From: Dioscorea cayenensis subsp. rotundata
Taxonomy: Eukaryota; Streptophyta; Magnoliopsida; Dioscoreales; Dioscoreaceae
Reading direction: 5' to 3'
Assembly (NCBI RefSeq): GCF_009730915.1
Contig: NC_052477.1
Span: forward strand, 2,630,611-2,694,610
Length of the DNA: 64,000 nucleotides
Positions 47,967 to 60,437 of the stretch are shown here, one piece after another. Position 1 is the stretch's first letter; every line of letters starts with the position of its first letter. A program made the position numbers and the translations under genes. The notes beneath the pieces were generated by a model. That model was not told where the DNA came from. It saw only the letters and a list, made by a program, of their open reading frames with translations, and did not search any database.

Positions 47967-50441
47967 ATGGCGAAGCTGGAGAGGAGGGAGCTTGGCAACA
48001 CCGGCCTCAAGCTCAGCTGCGTCGGCTTCGGCGCGTCCCCGCTTGGCAACGTCTTCGGTCCCGTCTCCCGTGACGAGGCCCTCGCCACCGTGCGCCGTGC
48101 TCTCGAACTCGGCATCAACTTCTTCGACACCTCTCCGTCTGTACATTCTCCATTCTTCCACAAAACCCTAACTTTTTTCGAATCCTTGACCAATTGGAGC
48201 TGATTTCGGCAGGTATTATGGGGGGACGGTGTCGGAGACTGTGCTCGGAGACTGCCTGAGGGATCTCGGAGTGCCGCGGGATGAGATAGTTGTATCTACG
48301 AAGTGCGGGCGCTACAAGGATGGGTTTGATTTTTCCGCGGAGAGGGTTACGAAGAGCATTGATGAGAGCTTGCAAAGATTGAAGCTTGATTATGTGGATA
48401 TTTTCCAGTGCCATGACATTGAGTTTGGGTCTCTTGATCAGGTGCTCCCTTTTCTTTAAAGTTTATATCTTGTTTGTTTCTTGGATTTTCTGGATTTTTT
48501 TGAAGTTCTCTATTAGTTTTGTAGTTTTTGTTTTTTGGTGAGACTATTTTACTAGTTTGTAGAAATTCTATTGCATGGAGATCTTGAGAAAGTTCTTTAT
48601 GGCATTGTGATTTGCTTTGTAGGATCTGAATTTGCATTGGTTGATTGAATTTTCTTGGACATTTGGAGCTCATTTGTAGGTTGTTACGGCGGCTCATTTG
48701 TTTGGACTTTTTGGTAGTCTTTTTGGATTGCTATTTTTGTTTTTCATGTGATTTTTGGGAGAATTTTACTTGTTTGTGTAAATTCTATTTCATGAAGATG
48801 TTGTGAAGTTTTTGTGATTTGGATCTGCATGTGCATTGGTTGATTAAATTTTCTCAGTCATCTGATGTCCATTCATAGATTGTCTTGTTGTGCATCTGTT
48901 TTGTATTTTCTGGCATTGTTTGTTGGAGTTCTTTTATGAGTTTTATGGAATATTTTTCTGACTATTTTGCTTGTCTGTATAAATTCTATTGCATGAGGGC
49001 TCTGTGATTGTTCTCTATGGCATTATGAATCAGTTTGTAGGATCTGATTTTGCATCGGCTGATTGAATTTTCATGAATATTTGGAGCTTATTAATAGTTT
49101 GCAAGCATGGCAGTAAGTGAATTATTCAATATATTGAGGATCTCTTTGTTGCAGTTGTAGCATTTAGGAAATGAAGATTTTGAGCAAATTGTTTGATGTG
49201 AAGAATTGTAATTAAGTTTGTTTTGGAATTGAATCAGATTGTGAATGAGACAATCCCTGCGCTTCAAAAGCTCAAAGAAACAGGGAAGATTCGTTTCATC
49301 GGGATAACAGGGCTGCCGTTAGACATTTTCACATATGTGCTTGATAGGGTGCCGCCTGGTTCGGTGGATGTGATTCTTTCATATTGCCATTATAGCATCA
49401 ATGATTTAACACTTCTGGATTTACTTCCTTACTTGAAGAGCAAGGGTGTTGGTGTAATTAGCGCATCTCCGCTTGCCATGGGCCTTCTCACAGAAAACGG
49501 ACCGCCTGAGTGGCATCCGGCGTCATCGGAACTCAAGGTAAAATCCTGCTTGCAATTCCTTAGCATTCAAAATGTCCTTGTGATAGCTAATATCACTTGA
49601 AATTCTCTAGAATTTTTTGCATTTCACATGGGTTTACAGGTTTAGTGTCATTTAGCATACTCTGGTATGTAAACTTATTGCTATTTTGCATTGTTTTCAG
49701 TCAGCATGCAAAGCTGCGGCAAACCACTGCAAGGAAAAAGGGAAGAACATTTCAAAGCTAGCACTTCAGTATAGCCTGAAGAACAAAGAAGTAGCATCTG
49801 TGCTTGTAGGCATGAACTCCGTCAAACAGGTTCTGTGATTCGTCTACATATTATTGATTATTCTCTTTCATTCTGTAACAATTACTCCACTAGTTTGATT
49901 CAAATACGTAGTCAACTACAACAACAAGAAGCCGTTAGTCACAGCTATTTGGTCAGTTACGTAAATTCTTCGCTTTAACGTTGCTCTGCCAAGAGCCGAA
50001 AGGCTAGTTAAACTATGCAGAGACATATCATCATATAAAGGTTCTATCTCTCCCTCTTCCACGACCTTTCACCTGGAGAATTTTCACCTTTCTTATGCGG
50101 CATCTACCGTTTATCTAACAATATGTTCATATCATTCCAACCGATTCTCTCTTTAACTTATAAGTATTGAGGTTTTTTTTTCGGGTTGTCAATCTAGTTG
50201 TGGTTGGCAAAAAGACGGAATCATCAAATGAGAAAACCTCATGAGATGCCTCCACAATCTTATCGATCCACCAGCGTAAAGTCCGGAATATGACTGAGTT
50301 GTTGTGCAGGTTGAGGAGAATGTTGGTGCTGCATTGGAGCTGTTGAATATAGGCCAAGATGATGATCTTTTGGAGGAGGTTGAAACCATTTTAGCACCAG
50401 TGAAGAACCAGACATGGCCAAGTGGTATTCAACAAAGCTAG
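47967..50441 (+). CDS. L-GalDH: L-galactose dehydrogenase
   Basis: It oxidises L-galactose to L-galactono-1,4-lactone with NAD+, the penultimate step of ascorbate synthesis; the enzyme is cytosolic in known plants. Five exons, 47967-48136, 48213-48441, 49238-49537, 49701-49829 and 50310-50441, give 319 aa, the length I recall for Arabidopsis. The aldo-keto reductase fold is shown by the N-terminal ELGNTGLKLSCVGFGASPLG, catalytic residues Asp54 and Tyr59 in NFFDTSPYYG, Lys87 in STKCGRY and His124 in FQCHDIEFGS. Further family blocks are RFIGITGLP, SPLAMGLLT and SVLVGMNSVKQVEENV. The C-terminus is NQTWPSGIQQS. Exon 1 is GC-rich. The start 47967 matches family N-termini. An in-frame ATG at 47889 could add 26 residues. 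The gene is convergent with UTP22, with about 0.79 kb between stop codons. Confidence 0.97.
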
Positions 50442-51135
50442 CATTCAGTGTGCAACTTATTGTGACACCTTCCAATCTGTACTTGTGATTGCTCTTTGTT
50501 TAACAACATTACATGGATGTAATAACCCGGGTCTCATGCCTTATTTAAGTATTTAGGGTAATGCAAATAAATTTCTTGCTTTGCTTTATAATCTTGCTTG
50601 TGATGTAATGATTAAAGAGTCGATGTAATGACCGGGGCTCGACTTCATCGGAATGGTTTTGAGTTTGAATCTTTATGTATTTAGTCTTTCCGCGTGAAAA
50701 AAAGGCTTGTATGAAAAAAAAATCTATTTTAATATAAAGCTTTTATTATCATGGAACAAATTAATGTGATACATCATGTTAAAAATCAAGAAGGATATTT
50801 TTTTTTTCGCTCTCTTTGTAGGGAGTTCTCTAATTCTTGTTGATTGTTATGCTGATAAGAAAATTTCAGGTTTTTTTTATATAATTGTATATAATTTTCT
50901 AAATTCTTAAGCAGTACTGCAAAAACAAAATTAGAAAAATAAGTGATAATTGAAAAGAAATGAGAGTTTCTTGCAAAAAAAGCAAAAGATTTGGAGGTAA
51001 ACGCAAACATTGCTAAAACTATATGTAATTATAAATAAATTGATAGATTGGACGTTTACCATGAACTTCAAAACAGGCTGCAAATAAACCACCAAAACAT
51101 TCCCCCTCTGATTATAATACAACAATTTCGCAGAA

Positions 51136-51167
<32 letters not shown>

Positions 51168-51228
51168 ATCACTCAAAATAAAAACAATTAAATATCTTCT
51201 AATGATTTTGATTGGTGCTACTGTTTGA
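50442..51228. other. 3' intergenic between convergent L-GalDH and UTP22
   Basis: It holds the two 3' UTRs and an (AAT)n tract at about 51138-51164. A short B-box-like GAGTTTGAATCT (about 50660) is noted but no complete SINE or tRNA is present. Confidence 0.5.
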
Positions 51229-54200
51229 TCATGACTGATCCTGGAGTCTTGGAGCTTTGAGAAGGTAAACACTCCTTATAAACCCTTTGCCAATCTCTCC
51301 TACATTTTTCAGCATGTCTACTGGTTCTCCATTAACCTCGTCATTGCCAGTTGATTCCCGGCCACGTTTCTACGAATAAAAGCAATTAACCATAAATCTT
51401 CGGCTTGACAGGAAACAAACAATGGATACATCAATATTGCAGACAAGTCCTTTGTCATTTAAGTACCTTCGAACTTCTCTTCCATGTCAGGCCAATTGCG
51501 TCACCACCGATGGAATCATACCACACCTCGAAAGTATCCGGGAACTCTTTCTGCAGATCAATTTGAGAATCAGAAATCTTCGTATCTAAAGCGGCATCAA
51601 AATACGTACTTGTGGTTGGTTGTGCTGTGCTTACCCTTAGATCATCTAATAGGCATTTGGTTGGGTCGAAGTTTATCATCAGCTTATCCTTTGCATCTTC
51701 GACGATTTTATTCGAACCACCACGTGACATGTAGGCATGAAAATCATTACTAGCTTTCCCCCGAATAACATGCTTTCCTAAAGGGTTAAGGAATCATCGT
51801 TTGTTTTAATCAGAAAGATCGACACTAACTTTATAGTACGTAAGGGAAAGGAAAACCAACCTGGGCTCATCTCAGTTGGGAACAAAACCTGGTGAGGATT
51901 ACAGAGTTTATCTTGATGAAGAAGAACTATGGCATCATAGTTGTTTAAGGGTGTCCGGAACAAACACTGGAATAAAAAACAGATAATAATACGGAAAAAT
52001 TTTGTGGAAGGATCGAGGCAACCAACGCACAGCCGTTGAGACTCACCTCCCATGTGTAAGGACCAGAGCTGCCCTGCATGATGAGGTTCGTCAAAAGGTC
52101 TGCAGAGCTCCGGGCGTAAGAAGCCATCCGCTTAAGTACCTTCTCCATTAAAAGAATTATTGCATACTTACATTAAAAACAGAATAGGTAACCGATGTAA
52201 CATATCTCAACTAGCAAGCATTCTTGAGAGAATACAAATAATCCCCATTCAATATATGAAATCAAAATGATTTTGTCTAGATAGCATAGCAATTGGCTTA
52301 AAAAAATGATTTCAAGTTGTCAGGGATGATTAATAGGTACAGATGGTTTAGCCATCTTTTTTAGGCCTTCTGTTTCAACAATGCGGGATCTAATGCAACA
52401 TTTCCTCTAAATTAATATAATAACAATCAATAAAATTGAAGGAAGAGATGGAGTATCTTTGGCATGGAATCTATTTTAAATAATAACTTTCGAGGAGATG
52501 ATATACCGTTTTGTTTGGAGAATGTTTGGTCCAAGCTTCAGAGGACTTGTCATATGCCGTAGCCAGGAACATAGCAGGCTCTACCTCTTGAGCATTTTCT
52601 TCGTATGATTTCCTGCTAAGCATAAAGTTTTCCTAGACATAAAAAAAAGAAAACTTGCTGATGGTCATCTATCATGAATGATTTAATCAGGGAAGAAAGT
52701 CCCATCTAATGTTAACAAACAGATGATGCTCACATTGATCTCCTTTAAATCATCCGACGTGAAATCCTCGTTTATATCAATAATCATGGGAGAGAAGGTC
52801 CAATCATAGTCTGATAGCAACCGCAAGAACCTGCATTCATTTGATGCATATGAAACATATCAAAGTACTAACAATTAATAACATAGAAGAATTTTCATTT
52901 TGTAGAAAACTAAAAAGGTCTTAGCTTCATGATTTCACTGTATTAGACAAAAGATTAATTTCAAGTTCATGGTGTTTGATAGTTGAGCAGACAAAATAAG
53001 CAGCAAAATTAAGAAATTGATTGCGCTTCTAAACAATACCTCAAAAATCCAGTAATCCGGGAGGACGGTGCAAGAAATGGAAATGGATTCAAAAATAGGT
53101 ATGCAACAACCAATTCAATTGCCTCCTCTGTTAGGAAAGAAGAAAATAGATGTGATGAAACCCATCGCTTTGCAAGCCTTCACAAAAAGAACAAGACAGA
53201 TGTTAAAGAAAGAACTTCCAAAACAAAATGATCTAGGGAATATTTCATAGAGAAGGAAAGGGATTCACCTCACAACTGGCCCGTATGTAGGATATCGACC
53301 GTGTAAACCATTAATCATGCTCGAGTGTTGGCTGCGGAGGAATAGCTCCTTGTCTATCAGTGAAGTGCTTTTCATTTTATTAGTTTCTACCACCAAAAAA
53401 ATAAATCACAAATTAAAAAGCTGAATGAACTGATATCCGCTTTCATTGAAATGATATTACGAAACCTCAAGATCCCACCTTGGTTTTTCAATAGGTTTAC
53501 ACCTCTTTCATGAAGAATTTTAAGACGAAAGGCATGGCCAGACATTAGGACATTCACCTCATCATCAGTTGCATCACAAATTACACCCCACTTATCCTGA
53601 AGACTGCACTGACATGAGAACTTAATTAGAAATCAAAAAGGATTGAGGTATCAATATTATTAGCATGTTTTACAGAAGTAATTGACCATTATAAATATTA
53701 AGTTCCGCGACCTTTCTCCGATTTTCAAAAGGAAAGCAGCTTTAGTTTTCTCGATTGCTATATTATCCAATGGCCAATTTCCTGATCCCTCTAACTGTAT
53801 GCAAGAAAAGAGTCATAAAAAATGTGGTCCGCCACAGAAATACACAATCTACAATAGCTTGTCAAAATCAGACATAAGGATGAGAGATGGTAAAGGTGAA
53901 AATAAATGTCATTCAAACATAACAATGAAGTCCAAAAAACAAAAAGATCTGAAAAGCACACAATGATTCAGAATCCAGAGAATTGCTTAAGAAACTGAAA
54001 GCAAATTCCTCAAGGCTTTTAGCATGTTAGGGGAAAAAAACTCAACTGATCACTTTTATACAAGGAACATATAACATTGGGAAAATGACAAAAACTTGAT
54101 GGCAACATTTCCAAAATCACATAATCTGAGAAACAGAATCTTACCTGAATCATAACTTCAAGAGAGTGGATGCAGGTTGTAGCAAATTTTGGTGGTTTCT

Positions 54201-57200
54201 GGCTAACACTATTTTCGAAAGCCAAAGGATGAGGTGGAGGAGGATAGACAGAGGTATGCCTTAGAGCTGCATAAACAATAAAACTTGGGTCAAGCATGTC
54301 AAACATACAGAAAAAAACTGACAAAATTCTAATTTCTGACAAACATGGCTGTAGTTGTTGGCATAAAACACAACTTCATATGACAGTGCAAATTTAAATA
54401 AATTCAGCAGGCCAAGGTACATGCATATCACATAACAAAGTAGCACCTTGTCAGTGGGTTCAGTCATGAACTTAAAAAGTTCATCTTCCGCTGACTTGCA
54501 ATAGATTAGAGGCACAGAAGGAGGGCAATGGAAATCCAAAGTCGAGAAAAAAGAAAACAAGGGAGGCAAAAAGAAGCATAAACAGCACATGAACTTCACA
54601 GCAGCCATTATCATTTCTTAGTCATACGTGACTACAATGGACAAGCTCTCAAGTTTGTTACACAATAATAACATGCCAAAGATCCACACAAGAGCGCACG
54701 CACACACACACAAATACACAGAGATTTTTCTTAAGTGAAGTTCATAAATCAGATTTAGATTAGAACAGTTGGGATTTGCAAGAGAAGTGAATTTAATCAT
54801 ATTTGGTAACCTAAGTGTCTAGCAAGAGGTTATTGGTACGAATCATAATGAAAAAGGATGGATGGTTTTGGACACAAGACACAACTGATAGAGCTGCAGA
54901 AAATGGATAAGAGCATATTGACTTTATAAAACTAACAAGCAAGCATTATCTGGTAATCCGGGGGCATTAAAGAGAAGAGAACCTGGATCTAATGGTTGCA
55001 CACTTGATATCTTCAATGGAATTTCCTTTATATTGCGTAATCTCTTGGACAGAGTTTCAAATGCCCCAAGAAGGCTACCGGAAAATGATGCAGAATCTGC
55101 AATCATCAGCAAGACATATATTCAGGGAACAGTAAACCAGAGACAGATGCATAATATAATTTTATGACACAGAAGCAGTAAGCAAATTTGCCTTTGCCAT
55201 CGAGATGAAGACAGAAATCAAGCTGATCCGCTGTATGTATTATGTCCTCCTTTGGTAGGAGGAAATGCTTCCAGAGAATGTATTCAGTAATTCTTTTAAT
55301 AATGAGATGCCTCTCCCAGGATTCACAGTCCCAAACTATAAGTGAAGAACATAATAATTGGAGACAACTTCTCCTGAAGAAAAATGAAAGGTGAATGTGA
55401 TAAGAACCAAAAAATGCAAAACCGTGGATCACCTGTGCTCTCTGCTATGGTTCCATCCTTAAACCTTCTAAGCTCTGCTCTTTCTCCCCAAAATTTTCTG
55501 AACTTGATAGCCTAGAACATGGAATATCAGGAATATCAGGTGCAACTGGCGAGGAGAAAGAGAACATGGCAACCATCTCAGTTATGTGAATTAGGCACAA
55601 CAAAGAAACAAGAAAGTACCTCTTCTTTATCCTCAGGACTTGGACCGACATCAACAACTCGAAAACTCTTTTCTTGTGTACTGTTTAACATGCCAACAAG
55701 CATCGGTTCATCACTGAACTTTGACAGACCCTATTGAATCAATTCAAGAAATGCTGATGTTCTGGTGAAAGATAATCTATTATTCTAATAAGTCATCATT
55801 GAGAAGTTTAGATAACATACATCTTCTATGTTCCATTCAAAAGGTGCATTTTTCCAGGTCACTCGAATTAATTTCACTCTATCATTCAGTCCTTGTTTCA
55901 AAAGTGAGTGCAGTTTGTCTTCACTTGTTCTCCAACATTCATCATCCAAACAGAAGCCTGGCATATATAGCCTACTACAATCCTTCAGATTGATTCTAGG
56001 AATAAAAAAAGAAACAAATCATGTAAGGAATATGTTCAAGTTCACAAACAAAGCTCAATGGAGAGCACCTCATTTATTAAAATTGAAATCTTAGAGGGAA
56101 ATATGATAAGATCAAATATCATAAAAAATATATAGAATAATGATTACAGGTGTTGTTAGACAAAAAATAATCAAAAGTATGCCAATTACATTTGTTTAAG
56201 TGGACTTCAGAATATTACCACATTATGCATTTTTCAGATTATATGGCATTGTCTTGAGGTGACATGGCGCAAAAAATTTGATATTTTTAAGATATGCTTC
56301 ATAGGAAGATCCATGGAATCATTCATTGCATCAGGATGTTAATTATATGTCAAAACATACAGGCACAACACATACTTAGCACTCTAAGACAAATATAATA
56401 ACTCAGTTCATTTTACTGTATGCTTTGAGGTGTTGTAACCTCCACAATAACCAAAGCTCAATTTGAATTATATTGATTGCTTAATTTTCTACAGCCGATT
56501 TTTGTATTGCTGGTTTACTATTGCTGAAGCCTTAAGCACTCTTCTATATTAAACGTAATCATAAGAAAGGGATAGTAGCTTCTAGTTGCATAAACACATG
56601 AGGGGATGCATTTCTACTTTTCATACACTATGAACCTAGTAAGCAATTGCTGAAAACTGGTTATTATTTACTTTGTTTGACAGAAGTTATTCTGACTCGA
56701 ACATTTTTTGCTCGAAATGGTTGGCAAGTTAGTAAGTGTCCAATGTCAAAATAAATATTTAATATTCAACACCAATCTACCTCAAGAAAGAATCAAATTT
56801 AGCAGCAAAGTCAACCTTTGTCATAAATATCTCTTCAAATCCACCATCTCCATATTTTTCAATGCATTTAAGTGTGCGAACAGCCTCATCTTGAAGCTGA
56901 AAATTAAAATATATTCAGACAAAATATGATAATTAGAACTAAAACAAGAGGTAAAAATCGAGAAAAGAAGAGAAGCAGTTGAAAAAAGCTGAAAGAGGAA
57001 AAAAAATTATAATAAAGCAGAGAACTACCTCTGAAAAGGCTGCCCTTTTCAATCGAAATGTTAAATTCAAACATCCCGATGCATCCAATAAAACAACACC
57101 AAAAGTTTGTAGATATTGTTTCAGATCCTGAAATTGATTCCCATCAGGAGTGGATAAAATAACTTCTATGAGAAAATAAACTATTTACCAGAGGTTGCAT

Positions 57201-59809
57201 GGAAAATCATCAAGGTTCAAGAAATATCCAACAAAAGCATGTGACAAACCTCCTGAGAAAGATTATATTGCCCCAGAGGCTGTAGAGAAAGGCACCTGTC
57301 CCATGCACTAGAAGTACCTGAAAGTGGCAGCGACATTTCATAAGTAGTTTTAAGATAATTTTCACTATTTAGGTAAATATACATGCATTTTCGAATTGAA
57401 AGAAATATGAAGCAATCATGATGAACTGAAAGTAGGACTTCCTTAGTTAATTTTCGAAACAGATTCGACAATACAGTAATGCATCATCAAGGAAAGAATC
57501 CTGATGTAATGTTTCCCCCCATTCTCTTTGGTTATCAAATTATTCAATCAAAAAATTTGTTCTTAAAAGCTGAATAAATGGTAGAGATAAAAAGTGTGGA
57601 CAAACAACAAATGAATTAAATAAAAATTGAGTCTGTCAATCAATTTTGGTACGAAAAGAATAGATTCATGGAAAGCTACATTCCATATGCCATGCCAACC
57701 GAAATTAAAGTTTATAAGATCATCAATAAAGAAATTCTCAACAAGATGGGGAATAAAAAACAAAATCCACTCTAGCAACTAAAAAGACAATGAGATAAAA
57801 ATTTGCAGTGAATGTACCAATATAAATGAAGATACAAAAGGACATATACCAATAAATTTTAATGTAATTCGGAAAATCTGCATTGCATTCATTGACTTGT
57901 TGATGCAATTTCCTCCAGATCTTGTTGCAAGGTATGCCACTATGACAGAGATCAAGTGACCATTTAAGCAATCATGCATATAGATGGAACTTCGATTACG
58001 AGCCCAAACCTACATTGACAGAAGAAAGGTTAAAGCTAAAACTTTTCTGTAAGGGAGAAAAAAAAAACACTTGCACATGCAGCGATTGCCAATTCACTGA
58101 TTTTCTAAACAAGCCAACAGAGATCAAATTAAGGTAAGATTCAGAGTTAATATTTATATTCAACAAGTAAAAATGAATACTATTCAGAAATACTAGCACA
58201 TTGTATGTAAGAAGCACTTATAAGGCTGAGTTGAATTGTTGTACCTTAACCAAGACTAAAGCCTCTTCCAAACTACTCCATTCAAGAAACATTTTTTTGA
58301 CAAATTCTGCATTGTCCTCCAAAAACATGTCTTCCAGTATGCTGCTATTGTACCTTGGAGTTGGTTGAGAAATGCCATCTTCAAAAAAATGAAAAGAAAT
58401 CAGAGGTTAATACTGTAAATATTCTCTATATATATGTGACATTCTTTCAGGAATAAAATTGAAGTATGATCAAATTGAGAGCAAAATCCTTCAATATTAC
58501 AGACTTCAATTTCAAACTAAAATACACAACAAACAGGTTTTGCTACATTACCCTGACTGACTTCACGAACATTGTTTTTTTCCAAGCTCAACCTTGAAGT
58601 ATCAAATATAGAAGAAGCAGTGGGGATTATCCTTATGTAACATCCATGTAGTTCAGAAAGCTCAGGCACTGCAATTAGCACAAATCAAGGTCATTACCAT
58701 CAGACAACATTCTATAGCAAACCAAAATCCAATAAAACATCCATACCAACAAGAACTTTCAAGCCATCCATAAAACCAAGCACTTGAAAGTTTTGTTAGG
58801 AACCAACAAGAAAAAAAAACTGAAACTTGCTAATGATAAGCTGTATGATTCATAATTCCACTAAAATTTCAAAAAGATAACGAGGGCATAAATACACTTA
58901 TATTGACTAATAGCTAATAAGTGCCAAAAAATAATATGGATAGAAAAGCACACTTACTGACCATATACTATTTCATGAATGGAAATAACTTCCAATCATA
59001 ACAAGTAAAACTATAAGCACATAAAATACTCTAGAGACAGAATCAAAATAGGAAAAAGAGTGAAAAGATACCTAGAGACAAAATCAAAACAGGCTTCCGT
59101 GCTTCATTCTGGAAGGTTGACCACCTTACTTTCTGCACTAAAGGAGATGATTTCAAGCTCTTTGCAATGACCCGAAGGTAAAGGCATCTCTTTGCATGAT
59201 ACCGATGGTTCAAGTAGTCATTCCGATGAAAACATTCCTACAAACAACATAATGAAACAAAATTAACAAAATAAAAATCCAGAGAACTTCAAAGAAAGAA
59301 ATCAATAATTTCCAAATCTTCAATATAAACTCCATCTAACAGTGATTACAACTACAACCATTGATCAAAGAATTCCCCAAAAAAGGTAAAATTTCGCTAA
59401 AAAAACAATTTCAAGATCAACTCCAGAAAATCCAGCAACAACGCTCAGATAAAAGAAGAAAGCCCTGAAAAAAAAAACAAATAAAGGTCTACTTTATCAC
59501 CTTGGGCATCCGAACCAAGAGGTCGACATTGATATCCGGCCGAGCAATGGACCTAATCGAGTGACTCCCGGCGACAATGACGGACTCCGGGCTCTTGAAA
59601 GTGAACCGTGCCTTCTTTGCCGGAACTCGAAGATCCTCAATGAATTTCTGAGCTCCCTTTGACGACACTACTCGCTCCGGAATCGCTTTTATCGCATCCA
59701 CAATGGAAGAGACAGCTTTATCAAGGGTTTTCGAGGCGGCGGAATCGATCCTTACCTCTTTCAGGAGCTCTCCAACCTTGAAATCCATAGAGTTCGCCTC
59801 CATGATCAT
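51229..59809 (-). CDS. UTP22: Nrap/UTP22 nucleolar protein (U3 processome, ribosome biogenesis)
   Basis: The family is a nucleolar component of the small-subunit processome (yeast Utp22) with degenerate nucleotidyltransferase folds. I reconstruct 24 exons on the minus strand, first 59501-59809 and last 51229-51369, totalling 3252 nt or 1083 aa with all phases closing. Exon 1 reads MDFKVGELLKEV... with a nucleotidyltransferase-like GSHSIRSIARPDINVDLLVR. Later family blocks, in order: YLNHRYHAKRCLYL, PELSELHGCYIRIIP, WSSLEEALVLVKVWARNR, TSSAWDRCLSL, WGERAELRRFKDGTIAEST, LEGSGNWPLDNIAIEKTKAA, GLHGRYPTYGPVVRLAKRW, LTEEAIELVVAYLF, LLSDYDWTFSPMIIDIN, LVLFPTEM-like FPTEMSPG, and a Lys/Arg-rich tail ending LQDQS. 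Intron 12 has a GC donor (55191-55190). Two nearby ATGs (59809, 59803) are possible starts. The gene is intact, with divergent Maf upstream. Confidence 0.95.
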
Positions 59810-60437
59810 TGATTCAAGCTCGAAGCCGTCTAGGGTTTCGAATTCGAGAGCTCCGACGACGTCGATGGCAGCGGCGCAGGGTTTTAGTAGGGGCTTTAGC
59901 TTGGAGAAGTTTTAGTATTCAAATTGCTATATACCCCCTCAAATTTTCTAAATTTACATTAAAGTTCTTTCCAGTGGTGAGAAATTTGAGAAGTAAATAA
60001 ATAAATTTTAAATTTCAAATAAATATATATATATATATATAGCATGCATCGCATGCTAACATTCACAGATTCGTAATCTGTGAACGTTGATATGGGCCGT
60101 TGGATTGAAATTCAACCGTTACACACAGTTTTATGAACAGTAACATTACGCACTATTTATAAACACAGTAAAAAGTGGGATGTACAGTATTTTAATCTGA
60201 ACTATCCAATCAATCTCAGCACAGTAACTGAATCAATCACAGTCGTCAAACCCTATTAAAATTACTAACTTTTAGAAAAAAAATAATATATCAACTGAGA
60301 TGTCTAAATTAAATAATATTTTAAATTAAAAAAAAGAAATAAAAAAATAATTTCTAACTTTTAGAAGGATTAATGTGTAAAACAACAGTTCTTATATCCA
60401 TTCTCTTGGTTCTCTTTCCCTCATTCATCGTTCAACG
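59810..60437. promoter_or_regulatory. Bidirectional promoter of UTP22 and the Maf-like gene
   Basis: The 628-bp region between divergent start codons has a telo-box in the UTP22 leader (AAACCCTA on the minus strand, 59838-59831). A second AAACCCTA is on the plus strand (60248-60255), and a site II motif TGGGCC is at 60093-60098. A perfect 10-bp inverted repeat TTCACAGATT...AATCTGTGAA (60062-60084, 3-bp loop) lies next to site II. A (TA)n tract covers about 60023-60041. Telo-box plus site II is the known signature of plant ribosome-biogenesis promoters. Confidence 0.65.
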
